Source: Candidatus Subteraquimicrobium carltonvillense (GTDB lineage Bacteria > Actinomycetota > Aquicultoria > Subteraquimicrobiales > Subteraquimicrobiaceae). Taken from it: a DNA stretch of 20,098 nt. The position numbers and the translations under genes are program-made. Shown piece by piece: positions 6,051-13,308 of the stretch. The DNA lies in the NCBI GenBank assembly GCA_002339355.1, contig DDKQ01000089.1:1833-21930 (forward strand). Direction: 5' to 3'. Each line of letters opens with the position of its first letter. Position 1 is the stretch's first letter. A model generated the notes under the pieces. It did not search any database and was not told the origin of the DNA. It worked only from the letters and a program-made list of their open reading frames with translations.

Positions 6051-7904
6051 TCAATTTCCATGCTTTATCCATATTTCATTATCATCGATGGTGATAAGGA
6101 ATCTATAGTGCTTTTTCAAATAGGAACAGATAATGGGCAATCGCTGCTCTGGGCTAAATCCATCTATGTCACTTAAATTATTTCTGTATATAACATACTT
6201 TACATCGTGCTTCTCCAGATCATTAACCACCTCTTTTTGGTAGAAATAAGGCATGGCAAACCAGACTACAAGGAATCTTGTGGGTGATAGTTTATTCACA
6301 AAGTAATACCAACTCCCTTCAGAAGTCATGGTAAAGAAATACTCATCCCGCTTTAAATTGCCTTTCAAGAAAGAAATTGCGCGTTTATAGTTACTGGGAA
6401 TGAAAAATTCATCCGGTAATCTATGTAATTGCACAAAATTGTCATAGATAATATTATCCTTGACAATTTTCCATGATAGAAAGGAAAATAGCAGGATTAA
6501 ACTCAGCGAAAGCAAAGGTTTCCAAGTCTTTTTTATAAAAGCATTCATCCCTATTAAGCTAGTAATTGGGTATTTAATGAATAAATAGGCGAACAATATA
6601 TAGATTGGTGCAGATGAATATTGTATGTGCGGCCAGTCACATCTCCCTAACCCACTCCTGAAGAAGAAAATCGATGTGGTCAATAAAACTATCTCTACAT
6701 AATGCTCTCTGATGAAAGAAAGGGTTTTTGTCTTTAAGTCCTTTGTTTGCTGGCATGATTGAAGAAAGCGGTGGGTTAAAAAGAAAAACATCGATGATTG
6801 CATGGAAATAGGAATGGCATATTTCCCCCTAATTGGGATGGGATAAACGAAGCCGTCCATTAACTCTTTGTACCGAGGTATTTCAAAAAAAACGACTTTG
6901 AAAAAATCAGGGAAGGCGCCTCTTAAGAATAGATTCGATATGAATATGCCTACCGCTGTTCCTCCCATAATGGATAAAATATAAATAATTCTTTCGCCCC
7001 GTTTATTAAAAAACAGGGGATACAGTAACATTAATGAAACAATGAAAGCTGCCAGGATATAAAATCCTCTGTCAACCGAATATGCAAAAGAAACAAAGGG
7101 CATCAAAGAGCATAAGAAAAGTAGACAGAATACCATGTTTTTATTGGGTATATTTTCCCTTTTCAAATAATAAAAACAGCCCACCGAAAGAATGAGGAAT
7201 GAATATAATGTCATATCTCGGTGTGGTATCCAAAAAAGTCTCATTTTATTACCGAGTAAAAATAAAATTAAGAATGAAAATAATGACAAATATATATCGA
7301 ATTTAAAGATAACAAACAGGGAAAGGCCAAAAAGCAAATAAGCGAACACAATAAGATAATTAGTCAACACCCTCATAGCGCCTATTGATTTTCCAAATAT
7401 ATTGAAAGCTAAAACAGATCGCAATGGATCCTCGAAAACCCCGTGAACAAAGAATATATCTTTATACAGAACTTTATTGTTCTGCCACATAATAGCCGGA
7501 CCAAGAGTTTCGCCTTCGTGGAAGGTGTCCATAGGATAATTCGTTAACGTCATATTCAAACCCCATGATACGGAAAGAACCAGCAGTAAAATAAATAAAA
7601 TGTAGAATATAGGTTTACTTTTTCTTCCACTACCCATCCGAACATCTTCTACATATCCCGCAAATTTTATGTCGAATATAAATTTCCTCATTCTTGTGAG
7701 AAAAACTATAAATAAAAGAATACTGGGTAAGGTGACCACAACTAAATATCGAACGATATTATTCATGGGATTAAACTTTATAACAGTTAACGGACCTGTA
7801 ATACCCCAAGGGTTTGAAAAGGGCAAGTGAATATTATTCCACAATAGAATGGCGAGAAAATATCCAATGAGAAAAATAAAAAGTGCAATAAGTATCCGCC
7901 TCAT
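6051..7904 (-). CDS. large polytopic membrane protein, GT-C-like glycosyltransferase candidate
   Basis: A 617-residue protein with about 11-13 hydrophobic segments and a C-terminal soluble tail of about 120 residues. After the helix VLSVSWGLNMTLT comes a loop with DTFHEGETLGPAIMW and then FFVHGVFEDPLRS. Acidic residues in the first outer loop are the catalytic signature of GT-C enzymes that use lipid-phosphate sugars, so D-x-x-H-E-x-E is a plausible active site, though no named family is recognised with certainty. ATG 7904 is chosen (MRRILIALFIF); GGGAG lies about 11 bases upstream, and a TTG at 7925 lacks a ribosome binding site. The gene is visibly more AT-rich than its neighbours, for example 7150-7350. 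Its 3' end is 27 bases from the FAD gene. Confidence 0.75.
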   Translation of the reverse strand: MRRILIALFIFLIGYFLAILLWNNIHLPFSNPWGITGPLTVIKFNPMNNIVRYLVVVTLPSILLFIVFLTRMRKFIFDIKFAGYVEDVRMGSGRKSKPIFYILFILLLVLSVSWGLNMTLTNYPMDTFHEGETLGPAIMWQNNKVLYKDIFFVHGVFEDPLRSVLAFNIFGKSIGAMRVLTNYLIVFAYLLFGLSLFVIFKFDIYLSLFSFLILFLLGNKMRLFWIPHRDMTLYSFLILSVGCFYYLKRENIPNKNMVFCLLFLCSLMPFVSFAYSVDRGFYILAAFIVSLMLLYPLFFNKRGERIIYILSIMGGTAVGIFISNLFLRGAFPDFFKVVFFEIPRYKELMDGFVYPIPIRGKYAIPISMQSSMFFFLTHRFLQSCQQTKDLKTKTLSFIREHYVEIVLLTTSIFFFRSGLGRCDWPHIQYSSAPIYILFAYLFIKYPITSLIGMNAFIKKTWKPLLSLSLILLFSFLSWKIVKDNIIYDNFVQLHRLPDEFFIPSNYKRAISFLKGNLKRDEYFFTMTSEGSWYYFVNKLSPTRFLVVWFAMPYFYQKEVVNDLEKHDVKYVIYRNNLSDIDGFSPEQRLPIICSYLKKHYRFLITIDDNEIWIKHGN

Positions 7905-8034
7905 GCTAAGAAAAACTCCCTTCAAATTTTCAATCGCAAGACCGAGGCGACCAACTCCACAAGGGAGAAAAGGTAGCAGAAACCTAAAATATTGTAAAAT
8001 GTAGCCCTATTGAGGGTGGAGGGTTTATACCTCT

Positions 8035-8682
8035 CTAATTCGGCAAATATTTCCCCAAATTAGTCTGATAATAAGTGGCGAAGCATAGATCATAGTTTTG
8101 TTTAAAACCATCGATGTAGCATGCACCCTCAGGATAAGGATTATAAATTGTACCTTGTACGCCTAATGCATCCCCTGGGCTTGGAGACGGAGAGGCGATG
8201 CAAAAGTAATAAAGCTCATTCTTGGAATGGTGTATGGGAGAAAATCGGAGTAGATACCAGGCATTTTTAACATTATTCACATCATAAGTTACAGGTATCG
8301 GAGAGGGATAAAGCAACGATCGCGCACTATCCATAATTTCTTCGCCATTGAATTTTACCTTAGCCACGGGAGCTTTCTCTGATATATTCCGCTCTCCAGG
8401 TCGTCCGAGTTTTAGGGCAAATAGATAATCAGTCTTACTCCTCTTACCGTAGGTCACAAATTTGATCGCAATCCCACAGAGATTTTTATGCCTGCAGAAA
8501 AAAGACTGCCCTATTCCCCTGCTTCCATGAGCCTCCCCCACATTTTTTATTCCAGGCGAGATGAGAGTATCAATTGCAAGAGTCTTCCAATAAGCGTGGA
8601 CTGAAAAATAAATCGCGGCAGTGAGAAGCACGAGAAAAATGTGCAATTTTTGATTTTTCAAATGATAGAGAAAATTTCCCAT
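8035..8682 (-). CDS. membrane-anchored extracytoplasmic protein of unknown function
   Basis: A 215-residue protein with a single N-terminal helix (IFLVLLTAAIYFSVHAYW, about residues 14-32) and an outer domain. The domain reads like a beta-sandwich: GQSFFCRHKNLCGIAIKFVT, YLFALKLGRPG, AWYLLRFSPI, ELYYFCIASPSPSPGDALGV. The pattern recalls small jelly-roll domains that accompany GT39/GT-C transferases, but no family is recognised. ATG 8682 shares one base with the TGA of the DUF2142-like gene (TGATG), and a GTG at 8685 would overlap by four; either way translation is coupled. It probably acts with that membrane protein, perhaps as an acceptor-binding subunit. Confidence 0.72.
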   Translation of the reverse strand: MGNFLYHLKNQKLHIFLVLLTAAIYFSVHAYWKTLAIDTLISPGIKNVGEAHGSRGIGQSFFCRHKNLCGIAIKFVTYGKRSKTDYLFALKLGRPGERNISEKAPVAKVKFNGEEIMDSARSLLYPSPIPVTYDVNNVKNAWYLLRFSPIHHSKNELYYFCIASPSPSPGDALGVQGTIYNPYPEGACYIDGFKQNYDLCFATYYQTNLGKYLPN

Positions 8683-10067
8683 CACAACCCCGCCAAATTG
8701 TGGTAGTAAAACAGAATAATGAAATATAAAGAAAAGATGTTCAGGTAAGTAGCTCCAGAGAGAAAAGCCAGCAAACCCAGTTTGCGCAGAGGCGAAGGGA
8801 TGAGATTTTTAATCCCAAGGACAAGCAGCACGCAAAAGGGAATGATGGAAGGAAAGAAATATCTCCCTTGAACCGTTGCTATTTTAAATTCGTACCAGAC
8901 GAGGATGGCTAGAAAGCCAAAAATGCAAGCGAGCAAGAGAATTAAGGATTGAAGGCTGTGAGCTGGGGGTTTAATCCTCCGCGAAGCTATTTTCAAGAAG
9001 TGAAGGAGTATGCCCACCGCTGAAAGCGCACAGCTAATAAAAAGAATGCGATAAATCGAATGAGGAAGTTTAAAACAGTGCCACCCAAAATTTCCCCAAA
9101 AACTCACGAAAAGATCGCGCAAAAACTGTGTTTTGAATAGTAACACGGATAATGAAGTAATCGGTCTCTCATATTTAATTATCGGGTTAAGACTGCCATA
9201 TATTTGTAGATTGCGCAGGTACCACCATCCACAAACCAAAAACCCAGAGAAATAGGTCAAACAGAGGTACTTGAAGAAACTAAGGATAGTAAGGATATTT
9301 AAATCCCGCCGTAAAAGAATGAGTAAATAACAGAATCCGATCAAGGGCACCGCAGCTAAAAAGAATCCCTTCGATAGCATGCCCAGTCCCAAAATCAATC
9401 CCACAACTACACTTCTTTTCGTGGTAAGTGAATTCTTAAATGCCAAAATTAATATGTATAAGAGAAGGGATAATAATAAAATTGTCAGATTGTCATTGTT
9501 GGTTACAGCCATGGTAAAACTCAGTTGTGGATGCAAGAGAACAAGAGAGGTGGCACCAATCCACATGAAGTAATCACCGGGAAAAATGATCTGAGTTATT
9601 TTAAATGCCAATAGTACAACCAAGCCTCCCAGAATAACGTTGAACAGGCGTACGGAGAATAATTGCGCCAGAATCCCACCAGACCTGGCGACAAGATAGA
9701 ATGGAATGCACATTGAATAGTAAAGAGGAGGATGCATAGCAGAGTAAAGAATATCCTTCTTCGTCAAGGGATCCGGCGGTGGACCCGCAAAGTCGGTCTC
9801 CCACCCCCGATACCTCCAAAAATCTACTCGGTTTAAGGAGGCGATTATCGAAGGCGGCAAAAAAGCTTTTCCCATGATCGGGAAAGTTTTGCGCTCGACA
9901 AGATATTGGACATAGCCAAATTGAACTGGTTCATCGGGACCCTGCCAGGCTGGAATTATCGCGGCAAAAAGTAAACCCTTGATTAAGCTTAAGAAAACAA
10001 AGAGGATTAACAGATTTCGACCTATGGACGGTTTGGATGGTTTGACCCAACGCTCATAGTAAGGCAT
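8682..10067 (-). CDS. DUF2142/GT39-like GT-C membrane glycosyltransferase candidate
   Basis: A 461-residue polytopic protein with about ten hydrophobic helices. The first outer loop contains PAWQGPDEPVQFGYVQYLVE, and after it SAMHPPLYYSMCIPFYL. PDExxHF/QPPLYY-type signatures are, from memory, the mark of DUF2142 and related GT39 proteins, with the acidic pair in the first loop as likely catalytic residues for transfer from polyprenyl-phosphate sugars. A second hallmark, VTNNDNLTILLLSLLLY, also matches the family layout. ATG 10067 has GAGGAA about 12 bases upstream; TTG 10100 would add 11 residues without a ribosome binding site. It follows the SLH-SpoIID gene closely and overlaps the small anchored protein downstream. 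Confidence 0.8.
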   Translation of the reverse strand: MPYYERWVKPSKPSIGRNLLILFVFLSLIKGLLFAAIIPAWQGPDEPVQFGYVQYLVERKTFPIMGKAFLPPSIIASLNRVDFWRYRGWETDFAGPPPDPLTKKDILYSAMHPPLYYSMCIPFYLVARSGGILAQLFSVRLFNVILGGLVVLLAFKITQIIFPGDYFMWIGATSLVLLHPQLSFTMAVTNNDNLTILLLSLLLYILILAFKNSLTTKRSVVVGLILGLGMLSKGFFLAAVPLIGFCYLLILLRRDLNILTILSFFKYLCLTYFSGFLVCGWWYLRNLQIYGSLNPIIKYERPITSLSVLLFKTQFLRDLFVSFWGNFGWHCFKLPHSIYRILFISCALSAVGILLHFLKIASRRIKPPAHSLQSLILLLACIFGFLAILVWYEFKIATVQGRYFFPSIIPFCVLLVLGIKNLIPSPLRKLGLLAFLSGATYLNIFSLYFIILFYYHNLAGL

Positions 10068-10117
10068 GTTAAAGGCGCATTCCTCATGGGATCTTTGCAA
10101 AAACTAGTTTATTTTAA

Positions 10118-11767
10118 TCACCTTGAGAGCATTGTGTCAACGATTTTCGCAGCCTCGGCGCGGGTGACGAGCCTCTCGGGTCTGAAGGTTCCATCGGAGT
10201 AGCCCCTAACGATTCCGGCATTCTTTGCGGTCATGATGTAGGGATATGCCCAATGGTCGGGGGAAACATCGGTGAAGGGAGTACCCGGAGTATTCGAGGG
10301 GTGGTCGCGCATGAGGATGGTTATAGCCCCAGCCCTTGTCGCCGGATCCTCTGGCTTAAAGGTTTTATCGGGGAAACCCTTGACCAATCCTTGCTCATAG
10401 GCAGTCTCTATGTACTGCCAGGCCCAGTGGTCTTGAGGAACGTCGGTGAAGTAACCCTTAAAAGTGGTATTGAGGGATAATGCCTTGGATGAGACGACCA
10501 GCTTGGCGATCTGGCTCCGGGAGATGTGTGCCTCTGGTCTGAACAGTCCATCAGGGTAGCCCGTGATTATTCCCTTTGAGGCCAGGGACTCAATGTTGTT
10601 GAAGGCCCAATAGCCGAGAGGGACATCGGGAAATCTTCCTCCCAAAGAGTACACCCAATTGCTCCTTAAACCAAGCTTTTGCCTAAATTCGCTTCCCGTC
10701 ATGTCCACGAAGGTGCCATCGCCCTTGAAGATCCGCAGAAGCATGATTCGAGGCGAGACTCCCGTCTTTAAAACCTGGAATCCAACTACGTCGGGTATCC
10801 CCAGAGCCGCCTCCATATCCTGCTTTGAAATCGTCTTCTCCCAGCTATAATGGGATGAATGTGTACAATAATCGCACTTGACACCTCTCAAATAGGGCGC
10901 AGCTTTGTTGGGATCGCCGCCACCCCAAACATTCTCATTGTTCTCCGTATGCCCTCCACAGGTGGAATGATATACCGCGGAGATCAGGCTTCCCCCATAC
11001 GTGATGACCTTGCCCTGCGTGCTGGTGACGGCTCGGGTCCTTATATCCATCTCAGCGGAGACTCCCAGGTAAACCTGATGAGCGGAGGAAGCTAATATAT
11101 GATATCCATCGGTTTCGGTGGACATGCGCCGCAGGGCGTAGGTTCGAGCGGCTACTGCTTGGGCCTGCTGAGCGGCGAAGGAGAATCTCGTGGGCATCTC
11201 GGATATCCCCCTTAAATACAACTCTAGGGGAACGATGTTGATGATATTGACCATGGAATCCTTCTTGCGTATCTCAAGGAAGCCTCGATACCTATTACTC
11301 TGAGCAGTTAAGGTGCAGTTCTGCGGAACAACTTTGATAGGACCAGTATAGACGCCCTGAGATGTGCCATCCGGATAAAACAATTGAAGACCCAAGCTAT
11401 GCGATCTGATCTTCCATACCTGACCGGGCAAAGCATCGGTGATTTTTGCCCCCGTATAAAGATTATAAAAGGAAAAGCTGCCATCGGCGCTGATCAAAGC
11501 CTCGGCTTGATTCAAGAATATGCCCACCCTTATATCTACATTGGTATTCCAATCCTGGATGGTCACACCGGTATAGTAAAATCGGATGATATCCTCATAA
11601 CTCTTGCCTGCCTTCCCCAATCCATCGGCACCATACTGACACATGCCTACACCGTGACCCCAACCATGACCCTTGAAGATATAATCCGAAGCCAGGGCAT
11701 AGTTCGGTAGAACCAGGATAAATATTGCTATGACCAACAAAAGAGCCAACCTCGATCTTGCCGGCAT
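10118..11767 (-). CDS. SpoIID/LytB-domain peptidoglycan enzyme with three SLH domains
   Basis: A 549-residue exported protein. A signal peptide (about 1-26, ending YALAS) is followed at once by FKGHGWGHGVGMCQYGADGL (31-50), then the SpoIID core around 175-300 with LRGISEMPTRFSFAAQQAQA; E190 aligns with the catalytic Glu of SpoIID lytic transglycosylases. HSTCGGHT (268-274) and CDYC (298-301) sit where metal ligands occur in characterised SpoIID. Three SLH domains fill about 379-549 (FPDVPLGYWAF, FTDVPQDHWAW, FTDVSPDHWAY). The GHGWGHG block lies at the N-terminus, whereas in Bacillus SpoIID it is C-terminal. GGAGGTG lies 6 bases before ATG. It cuts glycan strands, probably during wall remodelling, and stays bound to wall polymer. 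The gene follows the amidase by 59 bases. Confidence 0.93.
   Translation of the reverse strand: MPARSRLALLLVIAIFILVLPNYALASDYIFKGHGWGHGVGMCQYGADGLGKAGKSYEDIIRFYYTGVTIQDWNTNVDIRVGIFLNQAEALISADGSFSFYNLYTGAKITDALPGQVWKIRSHSLGLQLFYPDGTSQGVYTGPIKVVPQNCTLTAQSNRYRGFLEIRKKDSMVNIINIVPLELYLRGISEMPTRFSFAAQQAQAVAARTYALRRMSTETDGYHILASSAHQVYLGVSAEMDIRTRAVTSTQGKVITYGGSLISAVYHSTCGGHTENNENVWGGGDPNKAAPYLRGVKCDYCTHSSHYSWEKTISKQDMEAALGIPDVVGFQVLKTGVSPRIMLLRIFKGDGTFVDMTGSEFRQKLGLRSNWVYSLGGRFPDVPLGYWAFNNIESLASKGIITGYPDGLFRPEAHISRSQIAKLVVSSKALSLNTTFKGYFTDVPQDHWAWQYIETAYEQGLVKGFPDKTFKPEDPATRAGAITILMRDHPSNTPGTPFTDVSPDHWAYPYIMTAKNAGIVRGYSDGTFRPERLVTRAEAAKIVDTMLSR
10147..10634 (-). repeat. SLH cassette repeat, copy in the SpoIID gene
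   Basis: Aligns without gaps to 12399-12886 at a constant offset of 2252 bases. The stretch 10443-10563 (121 bases) matches 12695-12815 exactly. Differences cluster in the linker before the third SLH domain and at both edges. Confidence 0.9.
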
Positions 11768-11826
11768 TTATAGCACCTCCAAATTCGCTCACTTTAATCG
11801 AATATGTCAATTATCTCTTGGATGCC

Positions 11827-12963
11827 CTATTCGCTTACACTAAAGTATTTGATGATGCCATTGCAAATTCCTTGGGCAATTTTCTGCCTGAAACTATCCT
11901 GCTTTAAAAGTTCCGCATCTTCAGGATTTGAAAGGAACGCAGCTTCGGTTATCACCGCTGGCATTACCGTGTGTTTTAAAACATAGAGATCATCACGGGG
12001 CTTTATCCCACGATCCCTTGTCCCAATCGCCTTAATGAGCTCGACCTGAATGCACTCCGCCAATTTCTTGCCCTTTGAGGAATAAGTATAGTATAAGACC
12101 TCCGTTCCGCGTGCCGTGGACACCGTAGCCGCATTATGATGGACGCTTACAAAGATGTCAGCTTTATTATTATTGGCGATGTCGCATCTCTGCCGCAGAC
12201 TGAGGTAGATATCGGTAGTACGAGTCATGATAACACCATAACCTTGGGATTCTAGAAGATTCCTTAAGGCTAAAGCCACATCGAGATTTACATCCTTTTC
12301 CTTCAATCCATTGGCACAAGCTCCACTATCAGAACCACCATGACCCGGGTCAATGGCTATCAATTTATTTGAGGGACATAACATCCTGTAAAGGATGCTC
12401 GCAGCCTCGGCGCGGGTGACGAACCTCTCGGGCTTAAAGGTTCCATCGGGGAAGCCCTCAACGATTCCGGCATTCTTTGCGGTCATGATGTACGGGTATG
12501 CCCAATGGTCGGGGGAAACATCGGTGAAGGGAGTACCCGAAGTATCCAAGAGGTGGTCGCGCATGAGGATGGTCACCAATTGAGCCCTTGTCGCCGGATC
12601 CTCGGGCTTAAAGGTTTTATCGGGGAAGCCCTTGATCAATCCTTGCTCATAGGCAGTCTCTATGTACTGCCAGGCCCAGTGGTCTTGAGGAACATCGGTG
12701 AAGTAACCCTTAAAAGTGGTATTGAGGGATAATGCCTTGGATGAGACGACCAGCTTGGCGATCTGGCTCCGGGAGATGTGTGCCTCTGGTCTGAACAGTC
12801 CATCAGGGTAGCCCGCGATTATTCCCTTTGAGGCTAGGGATTCAATGCTATAGAAAGCCCAGTGAGTCGGAGGAACATCGGGAAATTTTTGAGCGAATGC
12901 CGAGGTTTTCGGAAGAAAGATTATGAGTAATGCTATGAGCAAAAGCAGCAAACTTTTTCTCAT
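11827..12963 (-). CDS. N-acetylmuramoyl-L-alanine amidase (Amidase_3) with three SLH domains
   Basis: A 378-residue exported wall hydrolase. Signal peptide about 1-24 (ending SAFAQ), three SLH domains at about 27-196, and an Amidase_3 domain at about 200-375. Zinc ligands H208 (IDPGHGG), E222 (LKEKDVN) and H275 (SVHHNA) and catalytic E340 (ITEAAFLSN) are all present, so it should cleave the bond between MurNAc and the stem peptide. AGAAGGG is about 7 bases from ATG. It is the first gene of the long minus-strand run and precedes the SpoIID protein; amidase plus SpoIID is the classic DP pair that strips and then cuts glycan strands. Its SLH DNA is nearly identical to that of the next gene. Confidence 0.95.
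   Translation of the reverse strand: MRKSLLLLLIALLIIFLPKTSAFAQKFPDVPPTHWAFYSIESLASKGIIAGYPDGLFRPEAHISRSQIAKLVVSSKALSLNTTFKGYFTDVPQDHWAWQYIETAYEQGLIKGFPDKTFKPEDPATRAQLVTILMRDHLLDTSGTPFTDVSPDHWAYPYIMTAKNAGIVEGFPDGTFKPERFVTRAEAASILYRMLCPSNKLIAIDPGHGGSDSGACANGLKEKDVNLDVALALRNLLESQGYGVIMTRTTDIYLSLRQRCDIANNNKADIFVSVHHNAATVSTARGTEVLYYTYSSKGKKLAECIQVELIKAIGTRDRGIKPRDDLYVLKHTVMPAVITEAAFLSNPEDAELLKQDSFRQKIAQGICNGIIKYFSVSE
12399..12886 (-). repeat. SLH cassette repeat, copy in the amidase gene
   Basis: Partner of 10147-10634, same orientation, direct repeat. Recombination between the copies would delete or duplicate about 2.25 kb and fuse the amidase signal and SLH region to other reading frames. Confidence 0.9.
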
Positions 12964-13308
12964 CGATATCCCTTCTTAGATGTCCTACAGACCAACTTCC
13001 TCAAGAATATTTGGCGATTAGCCCCTCCTTAGCTTTATCGTCTACGGTGTACGAAACTTTAATGCCTCCCTTACTAACACTCCCGTCCTAACCGGCTGTT
13101 AGGTGCTTTCCAATTACTCCAACAAGAATCTTTCTTTATAGAGACTGGTTTCCCTCCTTTTCCCAATTTCATCCAAACCGCATGGGATAAAAGCCAAGCT
13201 CAAAAGCTCCATTAGCTCGATTTCTAATTTAAGAGAAAACCTAATATTGCCGAAATATATGGTGGAAGCACCTGCAGGACTTGCAGGTGGTTTAAAGGGA
13301 GAAATTAT
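12964..13308. other. 345-bp divergent intergenic region between SLH amidase and SLH protease
   Basis: Holds both divergent promoters, though no clear -35/-10 pair was found. On the minus strand, the amidase leader contains a CCTAAC-AGCCG-GTTAGG hairpin (13096-13112) and a 32-codon frame at 13074-13172 (MKLGKGGKPVSIKKDSCWSN...). On the plus side a strong hairpin (13269-13289) precedes the protease ribosome binding site. No known riboswitch consensus was recognised. Confidence 0.5.
13269..13289 (+). promoter_or_regulatory. hairpin in the 5' leader of the SLH protease
   Basis: CACCTGCA, five-base loop GGACT, TGCAGGTG: an 8-bp perfect stem ending a few bases before the AAAGGGAG ribosome binding site of the protease gene. 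It might act as a translation control element or mRNA stabiliser; alternatively it is a mobile palindrome. Confidence 0.5.

Noticed and set aside
10253..10480. Plus-strand frames repeated at 10253-10480 and 12505-12732 with similar products
   Set aside because: Their similarity only mirrors the duplicated SLH cassette on the other strand; they carry no independent protein features.
12964..13308. Known riboswitch (c-di-AMP ydaO, c-di-GMP, TPP, cobalamin) upstream of the amidase or protease
   Set aside because: I compared both strands with the conserved cores I remember and found only short partial matches.
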